NCBI GenBank assembly: GCA_947166625.1
Contig: CAMVEX010000021.1
Coordinates: 1-45,329 of the forward strand
DNA: 45,329 nucleotides
Reading direction: 5' to 3'
From: an uncultured Clostridia bacterium
GTDB taxonomy: Bacteria > Bacillota > Clostridia > Oscillospirales > Acutalibacteraceae
The translations under genes and the position numbers were made by a program. Below, piece after piece: positions 25,918 to 35,132 of this stretch (position 1 is the stretch's first letter; the number at the start of each line of letters is the position of its first letter). The notes under the pieces are model-generated. The model saw nothing but the letters and a program-made list of their open reading frames with translations, was not told where the DNA came from and did no database searches.

Positions 25918-27363
25918 TTATGAATCGCTTGCAATACCGAGCTTTGAGAAAAGCATCATAATGGGGATCAGCTCAAGACGGCCCGCCAGCATATTGAATG
26001 AGAGCACGATCTTTGATAGATATGAAAAATCGCTGAAATTTCCCGCAGGGCCGACAAGGGCGAAGCCCGGGCCTACATTGTTTATGCAGGTGAATACGGA
26101 TGTGAGCGTAGTGGTGAGATCAAATCCGTCGAGCGCGACGATTATGACTGACAGAGCGACTATCATCATAAACATGGCAAAATAACCCGTGATACCGCTG
26201 ACAATGGTCTCATCCAGAGTGCGCCCGTTCATCTTGATCGTTTCCACCCGTCTCGGATTCGCCGCTTTGCGAACGGATCTGAGGCTGTTTTTAATAAGCA
26301 CGGCAGTTCTTTGAACCTTCAGACCGCCGCCCGTCGAGCCGGTGCATCCGCCGATAAACATCAGCACAAGAAGCACGGCTTTTGTAATGCTCGGCCACAA
26401 ATCGTAATCTACAGAGGAAAATCCGGTGGTCGATATAATGGAAGTGACCTGGAAAAAGGCGTATCTGACAGATTCGCCGAAGGGGTGCCTTGTGACGGTG
26501 AGGTCGAGCGTGATTATAAATGTTGCCGCGGCGATTATCCCGAGATACCAACGCATCTCCTCATCCTTCAGGGCGGATCTCCATTGCTTGATAAGGAGCA
26601 GATAATACAGGTTGAAATTCAGGCCGAAAAGCAGCATGAATATTGAGATTATCACTTCCGCCGCAGGATTCTGATAGCCCTCTATGCTGTTGTTCATCAC
26701 GGAGAAGCCGCCTGTGCCAGCCGTGCCGAATGCGCTTATCACGCTGTCAAAGAGCGGCAGCCCGACGATTTTAAGCAGTATTATGAGCAAAACCGTCATG
26801 CCGATATAGATCCCGTAAAGGATTCTCGCCGTGACCGTCACCTTTGAAACGAGCTTGCCTACAACAGGCCCCGGGACCTCCGCTTTCATAATATGGATCG
26901 AGGAGCCTTCGCTCCTGGGTATGACTGCAAGAACAAATACGAGTATTCCCATACCGCCGATAAAATGTGTAAAGCTTCGCCAGAAAAGAATGCATCTCGG
27001 CAGAGATTCGATATCGGAGAGTATGGTCGAGCCCGTGGTGGTGAAACCCGAAACGGTTTCAAAAAAAGCGTCTATGTAGTTGGATACGGAGCCGCTTATG
27101 AACATCGGCAGAGCGCCGAAGGCGGACATAAGCAGCCACGCGAGGCCTACTATCATGTAGCCCTCTTTGGAATAGAGATTGTTTTTCTTCGGTTTCCTTT
27201 TGTAAAGGATCGCGCCGACTGCGGCGACAATGCCTATCGTTATCAGGAAGCTTACTATCTGTTTCTCGCGGTAGATCAATCCGACCGCCACAGGCAGAAA
27301 CATAAGCGCCGCTTCTATCAGCAGGATTATTCCGAGATAGTGGGCGACTTTTCTGTAATTCAA
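25918..27363 (-). CDS. trkH: TrkH/KtrB family potassium transporter membrane subunit
   Basis: A 481-residue potassium channel-like translocating subunit. The four pore loops with selectivity-filter glycines can be seen: SGFTTTGST, GTAGTGGFS, ISTTGFSSVDY and NNVGPGFALVG. About ten hydrophobic helices surround them. AGGGTGA precedes the ATG. It starts 6 bp after trkA, so both subunits of the uptake system come from one message. Whether it is K-only or Na-coupled cannot be seen. Confidence 0.95.
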   Translation of the reverse strand: MNYRKVAHYLGIILLIEAALMFLPVAVGLIYREKQIVSFLITIGIVAAVGAILYKRKPKKNNLYSKEGYMIVGLAWLLMSAFGALPMFISGSVSNYIDAFFETVSGFTTTGSTILSDIESLPRCILFWRSFTHFIGGMGILVFVLAVIPRSEGSSIHIMKAEVPGPVVGKLVSKVTVTARILYGIYIGMTVLLIILLKIVGLPLFDSVISAFGTAGTGGFSVMNNSIEGYQNPAAEVIISIFMLLFGLNFNLYYLLLIKQWRSALKDEEMRWYLGIIAAATFIITLDLTVTRHPFGESVRYAFFQVTSIISTTGFSSVDYDLWPSITKAVLLVLMFIGGCTGSTGGGLKVQRTAVLIKNSLRSVRKAANPRRVETIKMNGRTLDETIVSGITGYFAMFMMIVALSVIIVALDGFDLTTTLTSVFTCINNVGPGFALVGPAGNFSDFSYLSKIVLSFNMLAGRLELIPIMMLFSKLGIASDS

Positions 27364-27369
27364 ATCAAA

Positions 27370-28731
27370 TCACCCTTCTCTGAATATATCGGTGATGCGC
27401 TTAAGGCTTTTGCCAGCGTTGATGACTATGATGCTATCTCCGCCCTTTATGCAGTCGTCACCGTTCGGAAAAATAATTCTGCCGTTTCTTATAATGCAGC
27501 CCACCAGAAGATTCTGCCTCAGATCAAGATCCTTAAACGGCTCGTCATCGTGAGCCCAGTTGAGAGGAATGAGGAATTCCGCGGCCTCTATCTTTCCGCC
27601 GACAAGCTTGTAGAGGGTCTGTATATTCATATTGTCAACCGAATTTTCGAGAGCCCTGACATAGCTTGTGACGAGATTGCTCGCGACGGTCTGCGGAGAT
27701 ACAAGCGTTTCAACGCCGATGTTGTTGAGGATCGAATATGAGTGGCGGTCAACCTTTGCGATAACCTTCTCCACATTTCTGCTCTCGGCATAGAGAGAAA
27801 CGATGATATTCTCCTCGTCAATGCCCGTCAGAGCCACGAGCGCATCCTGATTTTCTATATTTTGCTCTTCGAGAATATCCTGATCCGTGCCGTCGCCGTG
27901 AATCACCGTTACATCTGATAATTCGTCGGTCAGCTCATTGCATTTCTGAAGATCGGAATCAATAAGAGTAATGTTTCTGCCGGTGTCTGAGAGCAGTTCG
28001 CTCAGGTAGAAGCCGATCTTGCCGCCGCCGATTATCATAACGTTTTTGATGCGGTGTTTATAAACTCCCACCTGCTTGAGGAATGAGGAGATTTCGCTTC
28101 TTTTGCCGGTGATATTTATCGAATCCTCGGGCATCAGTTCAAAGTTACCGTCGGGAATGGAAACCGTCCCGTTGCGCTGAACGGCGCAGATAATGACATT
28201 TGCCCTTATCTTTTTTCTCACATCCGAAACCTTCATATTGCAGAGAGGATTTTCTTTATGAAGGACTATCCTCGCGATTTCGACTTTGCTGTTTGCGAAG
28301 GTGTCGAGATTTGCGACCGACGGGAAACGGATGATTCTCGAGATTTCGTTTGCCGTTTCATATTCGGGATTAACGGTCATATTTATACCGATCTTTTCTC
28401 TGAGAAACTGCCCCTGAGTGGCATAGACCGGATTCCTTACTCTGGCAATGGTGGTTTCGGTGCCGAGTTTTTTTGCAAAGGTGCAGCAGAGGATGTTAAG
28501 CTCATCCGAAGCTGTGGTGGCAATGAGCAGCTTGGCTTTATCTGCTCCCGCCTCTTTGAGCACGTCAACTGTCGAGCCGTTGCCGCAGATGCCCATTACA
28601 TCATATTGCTCCACCATGGCTGTCACCCTGTCTGAATTGATGTCAACCACAACTATATCGTGCCCTTCGCTGCAAAGCTGAGAGGTCAGCGTAGAGCCGA
28701 ATTTACCCTGACCTACGATGATTATATACAT
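27370..28731 (-). CDS. trkA: Trk potassium uptake regulatory subunit TrkA
   Basis: A 453-residue cytosolic NAD-binding gate protein of the Trk system. Two RCK-N Rossmann domains are present (GQGKFG near residue 7 and GGGKIG near 235), each followed by a TrkA-C domain, giving the double-length TrkA form. ATG 28731 follows AAAGGTC; an upstream TTG has no better support. It is immediately upstream of trkH. Confidence 0.95.
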   Translation of the reverse strand: MYIIIVGQGKFGSTLTSQLCSEGHDIVVVDINSDRVTAMVEQYDVMGICGNGSTVDVLKEAGADKAKLLIATTASDELNILCCTFAKKLGTETTIARVRNPVYATQGQFLREKIGINMTVNPEYETANEISRIIRFPSVANLDTFANSKVEIARIVLHKENPLCNMKVSDVRKKIRANVIICAVQRNGTVSIPDGNFELMPEDSINITGKRSEISSFLKQVGVYKHRIKNVMIIGGGKIGFYLSELLSDTGRNITLIDSDLQKCNELTDELSDVTVIHGDGTDQDILEEQNIENQDALVALTGIDEENIIVSLYAESRNVEKVIAKVDRHSYSILNNIGVETLVSPQTVASNLVTSYVRALENSVDNMNIQTLYKLVGGKIEAAEFLIPLNWAHDDEPFKDLDLRQNLLVGCIIRNGRIIFPNGDDCIKGGDSIIVINAGKSLKRITDIFREG

Positions 28732-28776
28732 AAGCAAAGACCTTTCGGGATTTTTGAAATACGCCCTGATAAATGA

Positions 28777-30138
28777 TTACGCCTGCTCACGGGCTTCGGC
28801 GCTTTTTTCATCCTGCTCCGTCTGTTTCCATTTTTTGAGCAGGAATATGAGAGGAATAATTGCGAGGACAGCGACCGCCGCCGCGGCAAGGAATATGTGC
28901 GGAGGAGGTACGTTCACTATCTCGGCGTAATCATTCGTATAAGTTTTATTCGCAAAAGTCTCCGTTACGGCGGAGCCTACCGCGGGACCGATAATCATGG
29001 GGATCATGACGATAAATATCATTCTGACGCCCTGGAATGATCCCGCTTTATCTTCGGGAGTGAAATCACGAACGGCGGCGGAGATGAGAATCGTCATCAG
29101 CCCCTGACCCGCGAGCACCACCACGGCGCAGATGGCAAATGTGACAAGTGTTTTCGCAAAGAATGCCGAAACAAGACCTGCGGTCAGCAGAAATACGGAG
29201 GGAATGGAAAACGGAGCGCGTCCGTGCTTATCCATGAGCGATCCCATAAGGATCGCCGCCGCTATTACTCCTCCGACAACGAGCACGGCGAGAATAGCGA
29301 TGCCCGGAGTGATATTCAGATTGCCGAAATCAAGACCTATCTGATGCTGTACGTAAATGAAAAGATATGGCATAAATATCTGCAGCGCCACGCTCAGAAT
29401 TCCGTAGCAGGCGAGGGAGAGATAGAGCGCTCCGTGAGTTCTGATGACCGACGGGCGGAATCCGTAGATGAGTTCGCTGAAAAACTTTGTGTTTTTCTTC
29501 TCTCCGCTCAATGAATCCTTTACCGTAAATAAGCCTATTATACCGCAAACGGTCACAAGGAGCCCGAGGCCTATGAAACAGGCGGGGTAGCCGAATGAGC
29601 TTGCGAGCACTCCGAAAGCCACCGTGACTATGACCATGGCGAGCACGGGGAGCGTTGCGAGCATTCCTTCGGTTTTTGCTCTGTTGGATGTATCGGTTAT
29701 ATCGGTGATCCAGGCGTTAAACGCGGCGTCATTACTTGTGGAGCCCATGAAGGTCATAAGGCAGTCCATAAAGATAACCACCGCGACCGTTGCCGAGAGC
29801 GCGGCTACGGCGTCAATGCCGAGTATTCTGCCGATATTTTCTCTCGAAATAAAAGCGAAAGCCATCACCGTGAAGCCCCAGGCGATGTATCCGCCGCAGA
29901 TAAATACCTTCCTGCGGTTGAGTTTATCGCTCAGAGTGCCCATTATCAGAGTCGTCGCAACGGCTACTATCGAGCTTGCCGCAACCATGTGGGCTATATC
30001 TTTGGAAGAACCGCCGATCACATTGAAAAGGAAGGTGTTGAAATAATTGTTTTCAACCGCCCACGCGACCTGCCCCATAAATCCGAAAAGGATAATGTTG
30101 AATATCGCGGCTTTGCCGAGCTTGGATGCTTTATTCAT
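28777..30138 (-). CDS. MFS transporter
   Basis: A 453-residue major facilitator with about 12 hydrophobic helices. The loop between helices 2 and 3 has GTLSDKLNRRKVFI, and the equivalent loop in the second half GSLMDKHGRAPFS, both fitting the family A motif. Sequence features (WAVENNYFN, GSTSNDAAFNAW) recall the Clostridia group often labelled sugar or SLC45-like MFS. Substrate unknown. It lies 12 bp after a metallophosphoesterase and 45 bp before trkA. Confidence 0.9.
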   Translation of the reverse strand: MNKASKLGKAAIFNIILFGFMGQVAWAVENNYFNTFLFNVIGGSSKDIAHMVAASSIVAVATTLIMGTLSDKLNRRKVFICGGYIAWGFTVMAFAFISRENIGRILGIDAVAALSATVAVVIFMDCLMTFMGSTSNDAAFNAWITDITDTSNRAKTEGMLATLPVLAMVIVTVAFGVLASSFGYPACFIGLGLLVTVCGIIGLFTVKDSLSGEKKNTKFFSELIYGFRPSVIRTHGALYLSLACYGILSVALQIFMPYLFIYVQHQIGLDFGNLNITPGIAILAVLVVGGVIAAAILMGSLMDKHGRAPFSIPSVFLLTAGLVSAFFAKTLVTFAICAVVVLAGQGLMTILISAAVRDFTPEDKAGSFQGVRMIFIVMIPMIIGPAVGSAVTETFANKTYTNDYAEIVNVPPPHIFLAAAAVAVLAIIPLIFLLKKWKQTEQDEKSAEAREQA

Positions 30139-30150
30139 ACTTCCACCCCA

Positions 30151-31263
30151 TTATTTCCTGAGTTTTTTGATGAAATACGCAAGTGCGCCTGCGGAAACGA
30201 GAGCCGAAATTCCGTAACCTGCCGCGTGGAAAGCCATGCTCTCTCTGTCGGTTATCTTTTTGAATATCGGGCCGAGGCTTTCGCTCTTGAGACCGAATTC
30301 TTTGAAATGCCTCAGCTCCTGCCTGAATCTGAGAGGGTTTCTCTCGCTGAGCTCAACATATCTTACACAGCTGTGGCAGCCGTCTGTATATGCTCTGAAT
30401 CCGGCTGTCTTATGCTGGGCGAGGAAGATCCCGTCCACAAAACCGGAGAAATCATTCAGATGGTCATGACCGAAAAACGCCGCTTTTACTCCGCCGGCGC
30501 GTTTCCACGCGTCAAACTGCCCGCTGTTGTAATCGGGGGCTGCGGGTCCTTCGCCGAGATAGCCGACGGTACCCCTCGCTTTCACATAGTGAGTGCCTTT
30601 TCTTTTACCGAATCCCTCGACGCTCCAGGGCAGCTCGGGGAGTTTTGCCTTGCGCAGCAGTTTGTATTCTTCGGGAACGGGTATATGCTGAAAGATATAT
30701 GACGGCATCGGATTTCCGCCGTTCAGTTCTTTAAGCGCCGCGGATTCTTTCTCAAACCATTCTATCTGATCCTCATGCACCCAGTCATAGACGGATATAT
30801 TTGGGTCGTCGCAGAGATTGTTTGAATCAAGAAACCACAGGCAGGCGAGGGGCTTTTTGCCGTCATGCGAATAGATAAGCTCCCTATAGTCCGCCTTGCC
30901 GGGCACGCCGTCGCATCTCATTGTCATATTCTCGATCTCGCCGTAGGCCTTGATCACCTCGGCGTCACAGCCGGCGTCATGCTCGTGGTTGCCCATGATC
31001 GCGCATACGGGAATATTCCGAGAGAGGATGGGCGCGCATATATCCTTTACGCCGCGCTTGAATCCTTCGGGGTCATCCTTGCAGTTTGCGGTGTTGAAAG
31101 TATCTCCGAGCAAAACGCACAGGTCGGGTCTGTACATATCGAGAGCGGCATTCATCAGCTTTTGCATATCTTTGAATTTTGCGGAATCCGCATAGTCAAA
31201 GTATTCGTGAAGGTCTCCGAACAGAAGTATTCCGAATCTTCCGTTTGAATTGAATTTAAGCAT
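30151..31263 (-). CDS. Calcineurin-like metallophosphoesterase with C-terminal membrane helix
   Basis: A 370-residue phosphoesterase showing GDLH, GDT, GNHEHD, a later FQHIP and GHDHLND. A short hydrophobic helix near the C terminus (ISALVSAGALAYFI) followed by lysines suggests a membrane anchor. It is the first gene of the minus-strand cluster running to aconitase X, with its own promoter. It resembles the enzyme at 19821-21011 in domain order and motifs. Substrate unknown. Confidence 0.9.
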   Translation of the reverse strand: MLKFNSNGRFGILLFGDLHEYFDYADSAKFKDMQKLMNAALDMYRPDLCVLLGDTFNTANCKDDPEGFKRGVKDICAPILSRNIPVCAIMGNHEHDAGCDAEVIKAYGEIENMTMRCDGVPGKADYRELIYSHDGKKPLACLWFLDSNNLCDDPNISVYDWVHEDQIEWFEKESAALKELNGGNPMPSYIFQHIPVPEEYKLLRKAKLPELPWSVEGFGKRKGTHYVKARGTVGYLGEGPAAPDYNSGQFDAWKRAGGVKAAFFGHDHLNDFSGFVDGIFLAQHKTAGFRAYTDGCHSCVRYVELSERNPLRFRQELRHFKEFGLKSESLGPIFKKITDRESMAFHAAGYGISALVSAGALAYFIKKLRK

Positions 31264-31312
31264 TTTTTCACTTCCCCGCGATCAGTATTGAAAGCATATA
31301 AAAATTCACCTT

Positions 31313-31341
31313 ATTATAGCACACCGCAAAGGCATATTCAA
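31313..31341 (-). promoter_or_regulatory. Sigma-A promoter of the metallophosphoesterase-MFS-trk cluster
   Basis: On the minus strand: TTGAAT (31336-31341), 17-bp spacer, TATAAT (31313-31318). Confidence 0.82.
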
Positions 31342-31355
31342 TAATAAAATAATGC

Positions 31356-31384
31356 TTGTTAAATATTGCGCCGTGTGATATTAT
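31356..31384 (+). promoter_or_regulatory. Sigma-A promoter of the RluA-type gene
   Basis: TTGTTA (31356-31361), 17-bp spacer, TATTAT (31379-31384). Divergent from the promoter at 31313-31341, only 14 bp between the two -35 boxes. Confidence 0.68.
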
Positions 31385-31413
31385 TACGGCAACAAATCGG
31401 AGAGATGTTTGAA

Positions 31414-32292
31414 ATGAAGAGAATAATCAATTATGAAATCGGGCAGGAATATGACTCCCTCAAAATTTTTACATATCTGAAATATAAAAAAGGCTTCTCC
31501 ACAAAGCTTATCCGCACTCTTAAAAATACCGAAAGCGGTATAATTCTCAACGGCTCACCGGCGAGAACGGTCGATCTGATAAAGCCGGGCGATGTCCTGA
31601 CCGTTTCCGTTCCGGAGGACGGCGCCGCTCCCGAGCCTGTGAAAAGCGAGCTTGAGATAATCTATGAGGATGAAGATATCCTCATTGTGAATAAATCCCC
31701 TTACACGGCAATGCATCCGACCCATAATCATCAGGGAGATACGCTTGCCAACGCGGTCGCTGCGCATCTCCGGGATTCGGGAAAATCGGGCGTGTTCAGA
31801 GCGGTCGGCAGGCTCGATAAGGGCACATCGGGGATAGTGGTCTGCGCCCTGAATTCTCTCGCGGCGGCAAAGCTGAACGGCAAGGTAAAAAAGATATATT
31901 TCGCGCTCGTAAAAGGCGATCCCGGTGAGAGCGGGACTGTAGATGTGCCCATTTACAGACCAGACCCGATGAAAACCCTGCGCGCCTGCTCATACGAGCT
32001 CGGCAAAGAGAGCGCCGTAACTCATTGGGAAAAAATAAAGGACGGCAGCGGCTGCTCTTTGATAAAGCTCGAGCTTGAAACGGGGCGTACCCACCAGATA
32101 CGGGTCCACATGGCTTATATCGGGCATCCGCTTGCGGGAGACTCATATTACGGAGATTTCAGACCGGAATACGGTCATCAGCTTCTTCACTGCGGAGAAG
32201 CCCGGCTTATTCACCCGGTTTCCGATGAAAAAATGATCTTCAAAACCGGTATCCCCGCCGAATTTGAAAAATGTCTGGCAGAAAGTGAATAA
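31414..32292 (+). CDS. RluA family pseudouridine synthase
   Basis: A 292-residue RNA pseudouridine synthase. An S4-like RNA-binding region is at about 10-60 and the catalytic motif GRLDKGTSG holds the nucleophilic aspartate. The later GRTHQIRVHMAYIGHPLAGDSYYG motif is diagnostic of the RluA group. ATG 31414 follows GGAGAG at nine bases; two earlier in-frame ATGs are less well placed. Target RNA site (rRNA or tRNA) cannot be assigned. Confidence 0.95.
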   Translation: MKRIINYEIGQEYDSLKIFTYLKYKKGFSTKLIRTLKNTESGIILNGSPARTVDLIKPGDVLTVSVPEDGAAPEPVKSELEIIYEDEDILIVNKSPYTAMHPTHNHQGDTLANAVAAHLRDSGKSGVFRAVGRLDKGTSGIVVCALNSLAAAKLNGKVKKIYFALVKGDPGESGTVDVPIYRPDPMKTLRACSYELGKESAVTHWEKIKDGSGCSLIKLELETGRTHQIRVHMAYIGHPLAGDSYYGDFRPEYGHQLLHCGEARLIHPVSDEKMIFKTGIPAEFEKCLAESE

Positions 32293-32316
32293 AAATACAT
32301 AATTATTTGTTTTTTC

Positions 32317-32345
32317 TTGACTTTAATACGCGAAAAATGTATAAT
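32317..32345 (+). promoter_or_regulatory. Sigma-A promoter of the amino-acid ABC operon
   Basis: TTGACT (32317-32322), 17-bp spacer, TATAAT (32340-32345). The ~100-nt leader contains a TGCCGG/CCGGCA hairpin but no riboswitch I recognise. Confidence 0.85.
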
Positions 32346-32448
32346 GCATAATTGTCAAAAGGGAATTGCCGGCGATTTTATATGCCCGGCATTATCCGTA
32401 TTCAGAAATATGCGAAATGATTCGCAGAGAATTTCAGGAGGTTTCGTT

Positions 32449-33351
32449 ATGAAAAAGTTTGTAAAAATCATTGCGGTTATTATGGCTCTTGCTCTCGCAC
32501 TCGGCTGCCTTGCCGCCTGCGGCTCAAAGACAGAGGAAGAAAATACCGCTCCGAGCGAATCCGACAGTGCTGTAACTGCGGCGGCTGTCAAAGTTATTGA
32601 TATTCCGCTTACCGAGGAAGAATATGCTTTCGGTGTTTCAAAAGAGCAACCTGAGCTTCTTGCACAGCTCAACGAGTACATCGCAAAAATCAAGGCTGAC
32701 GGCACTCTTGATAAAATAATGAACGCCTATTTCGGTGACGGAGAGTCAAATCCCGGCGTAGCATCCGCCGCGGAGGATGCTTCAAAGGATCAGTTAGTCA
32801 TAGCGACCAACGCGGAGTTTCCTCCTTTTGAGCAGATTGACGGCGAGCTTTATTTCGGAATTGATATTGATATAATGAACGGTTTTGCCCAGAGCATCGG
32901 CAAAGAGCTTGTTATCAAAAATATCGACTTTGACTCGGTTCTCACTACCGTTGATGCCGGATATGCCGATATAGCCGCTTCCGGACTCACCAAAAACGAG
33001 GCGAGAGAGGAATACGTCGCATTCAGTGATTCCTATTACAATGCGTCACAGCTCATCATCACAAAAGGTGATGATACAACGTTTGATGAATGCAAGACAG
33101 TCGAAGATATGGAAAAAGTTTTGAAAGCTTTTACTTCCTCCACCGTCATCGGCTCGCAAAACGGCACCACAGGGAAGCTCTATGTTGAGGGTGACGAAGA
33201 TTTCGGATTTGACGGTCTTTCCGCAAAGAGCGTAGGCTATGCGAACGGAGCTCTCGCAGTTCAGGATATGCTTAACGGTAATATTGATTTTGTTATCATT
33301 GATGAAGCGCCCGCTAAAGCAATATCCTCCAATTTTAACTCTATGGCATAA
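32449..33351 (+). CDS. Amino-acid ABC transporter substrate-binding lipoprotein, apparently circularly permuted
   Basis: A 300-residue exported lipoprotein (signal peptide with lipobox LAAC, Cys24) of the SBP_bac_3 family that should capture a polar amino acid outside the cell. Segment order is unusual. Residues 47-96 (VIDIPLTEEEYAFGV then GTLDKIMNAYFG) are what normally ends such proteins. The normal mature start (QLVIATNAEFPPFE) appears at 115, and the protein stops at about 300 just after DFVIIDEAPAKAI, exactly where the displaced end would follow. ATG 32449 follows AGGAGG; the upstream open frame covers the promoter. Permease and ATPase genes follow. Confidence 0.9.
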   Translation: MKKFVKIIAVIMALALALGCLAACGSKTEEENTAPSESDSAVTAAAVKVIDIPLTEEEYAFGVSKEQPELLAQLNEYIAKIKADGTLDKIMNAYFGDGESNPGVASAAEDASKDQLVIATNAEFPPFEQIDGELYFGIDIDIMNGFAQSIGKELVIKNIDFDSVLTTVDAGYADIAASGLTKNEAREEYVAFSDSYYNASQLIITKGDDTTFDECKTVEDMEKVLKAFTSSTVIGSQNGTTGKLYVEGDEDFGFDGLSAKSVGYANGALAVQDMLNGNIDFVIIDEAPAKAISSNFNSMA

Positions 33352-33369
33352 GCAGTTTCAAAATTATCC

Positions 33370-33404
33370 GCCGGGAGGGGCTCTCCTCTCCCGGCTTGCT
33401 TTTA
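33370..33404 (+). terminator. Hairpin between binding-protein and permease genes
   Basis: Stem GCCGGGAG/CTCCCGGC (33370-33377 with 33388-33395) with tail TTGCTTTTATT. Such structures commonly let only part of the transcript continue, so that more binding protein than permease is made. Confidence 0.65.
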
Positions 33405-33420
33405 TTAAGGAGTAAATCGA

Positions 33421-34134
33421 ATGTCTCAAAATATATGGGAAATAAAGTGGACCAAATTCTGGACATCATTCATTGAGCGCGGAGCGTATCATAAAGTGAT
33501 CGAAGGTCTGGAACATACGGTGATAATTGCGGTTGCGGGTCTGATGATCGGCATCTTACTGGGTACTTTAATAGCTGTAATTAAGGTTGTTCCGGGCAAG
33601 AATCCGGTAATGGGATTTCTTAAAAAAATCTGCAATCTTTATGTCAATTTCTTTCGCGGAACTCCGATGGTCGTTCAACTCCTTCTCGGGTATTATGTTC
33701 TGTTTCCGCTTATAGGTATCAAGATGTCGTCGCTCATGGTTTGTGTCGTAATCTTCGGCATGAATTCGGCCGCTTATGTTTCGGAAATTATGCGAGGCGG
33801 ATTGCTTTCGGTTAATTTCGGGCAAACCGAAGCTGGACGGGCGCTCGGACTCAGTTACCCCGTCACAATGATGAGAATTGTTGTTCCTCAGGCAGTAAAA
33901 AATATCCTTCCCACTTTGGGAAATGAATTTATCACTTTGATAAAAGAGACTTCAATAGTTTCATTTGTCGGCGCAATAGACCTGTGCCAGGCGTTCAGAA
34001 ATATCGGCGCAAGCAACTATGAATTTATGGTGCCTTATCTTGTGATGGCGGTCATATACATAGTTTTGGTGCTGTTCATCACTTACCTTATCAAAATAAC
34101 GGAAAGGAGGCTGCGTGCAAGTGACAAGCGCTGA
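33421..34134 (+). CDS. Amino-acid ABC transporter permease
   Basis: A 237-residue HisM/GlnP-type permease with about five membrane helices. The N-terminal [21 protein letters not shown] and [17 protein letters not shown] segments and the ATPase-contact loop [22 protein letters not shown] are characteristic. AAGGAG precedes the ATG. Its stop overlaps the start region of the ATPase gene, so permease and ATPase are coupled. Probably acts as a homodimer since no second permease is present. Confidence 0.95.
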   Translation: MSQNIWEIKWTKFWTSFIERGAYHKVIEGLEHTVIIAVAGLMIGILLGTLIAVIKVVPGKNPVMGFLKKICNLYVNFFRGTPMVVQLLLGYYVLFPLIGIKMSSLMVCVVIFGMNSAAYVSEIMRGGLLSVNFGQTEAGRALGLSYPVTMMRIVVPQAVKNILPTLGNEFITLIKETSIVSFVGAIDLCQAFRNIGASNYEFMVPYLVMAVIYIVLVLFITYLIKITERRLRASDKR

Positions 34135-35101
34135 ATCAAATAATCTTTACGCTGCCTCCCACAGCGATGACATAATCAACGCCAAGGGAATATACAAAAA
34201 CTTCGGTGAAAATGTCAAGGTGCTCAAGGGGATAAGCTGCGAGATAAAGAGAGGAGAAAGAGTCGTTATCATAGGCCCCTCCGGCTCGGGCAAAAGCACT
34301 TTTCTTCGCTGCCTGAACCTTTTGGAAGAGCCCACTTACGGCGAGGTATGGCTTGAGGATAAACTCGTCACTCCCGTTGATCCCTATCTCCATAAGGATG
34401 TCATCGAGCTTTCAAAAACCTACTGCAAGCTCCGAAACGAATATAAACCCGGGATTATCGGCGAATCCGAAGAAGAGATCAAAGAAAAGATCATAGCGGA
34501 TATCAAAAAGAGAGATCTGCTTCACGAGAAGCACGAGGGCAAAGCGTATAAAGCGCTGATGAAAAAGATATATGATGAGAATTATATCAATATAAATCTC
34601 GCAAGGCAAAAGGTCGGTATGGTCTTTCAGCAGTTCAATCTTTTTGAGAATCTGACGGTTATGGATAATATCACCCTCGCCCCGATGAAGCTGCTTAAAA
34701 TGAGCAAAGAGGATGCAGTAAAAAAAGCGACCGATCTGCTCACGAGAATCGGCCTTGCCGATAAAGCAAACGCTTATCCCGTCCAGCTTTCGGGCGGCCA
34801 GAAGCAGAGGATCGCCATCGTCAGGGCGCTCGCGATGGATCCCGATGTCCTGCTGTTTGATGAGCCCACGAGCGCGCTTGACCCCGAGATGGTCGGCGAA
34901 GTCCTCGATGTTATGAAGGAGCTTGCCGAATCCGGTATGACCATGGTGGTCGTCACCCACGAAATGGGCTTTGCCAGAGAGGTCGCTTCGCGTGTGCTGT
35001 TTATCGACGAGGGAGTTATAATGGAAGAAAACACTCCCGATAAATTCTTCGGAGATCCTCAGAATCCGAGGCTCAGAGATTTTCTGTCAAAAGTTCTTTG
35101 A
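34115..35101 (+). CDS. Amino-acid ABC transporter ATPase with ~70-residue insertion
   Basis: A 328-residue GlnQ/HisP-type ATPase powering the importer. Walker [10 protein letters not shown] is near 54-62, Q-loop in [10 protein letters not shown] near 168-177, signature LSGGQKQR near 225, Walker [13 protein letters not shown] near 245. Usual family length is about 240. The excess is a charged, probably helical stretch at about 88-160 between Walker A and the Q-loop. Two GTG starts (34115 and 34121) are possible behind AAAGGAGG; neither is decisively better. It overlaps the permease gene by 20 bp. Confidence 0.92.
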   Translation: MQVTSAESNNLYAASHSDDIINAKGIYKNFGENVKVLKGISCEIKRGERVVIIGPSGSGKSTFLRCLNLLEEPTYGEVWLEDKLVTPVDPYLHKDVIELSKTYCKLRNEYKPGIIGESEEEIKEKIIADIKKRDLLHEKHEGKAYKALMKKIYDENYININLARQKVGMVFQQFNLFENLTVMDNITLAPMKLLKMSKEDAVKKATDLLTRIGLADKANAYPVQLSGGQKQRIAIVRALAMDPDVLLFDEPTSALDPEMVGEVLDVMKELAESGMTMVVVTHEMGFAREVASRVLFIDEGVIMEENTPDKFFGDPQNPRLRDFLSKVL

Positions 35102-35132
35102 TTAAATCAACATCATTGAAGGGAGAATTTTT

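Noticed and set aside
26893-27741. 282-codon frame antisense to trkH and trkA
   Set aside because: It spans two clear genes on the other strand and matches nothing.
29989-30702. 237-codon plus-strand frame opposite the MFS and phosphoesterase genes
   Set aside because: It is a shadow of two motif-complete genes.
32317-32448. Upstream extension of the binding lipoprotein
   Set aside because: It would include the promoter itself; the signal peptide begins at the ATG at 32449 behind AGGAGG.
32346-32448. Riboswitch or T-box in the leader of the ABC operon
   Set aside because: Only one 6-bp GC stem is visible and no known conserved core such as the T-box TGGNACC is present.
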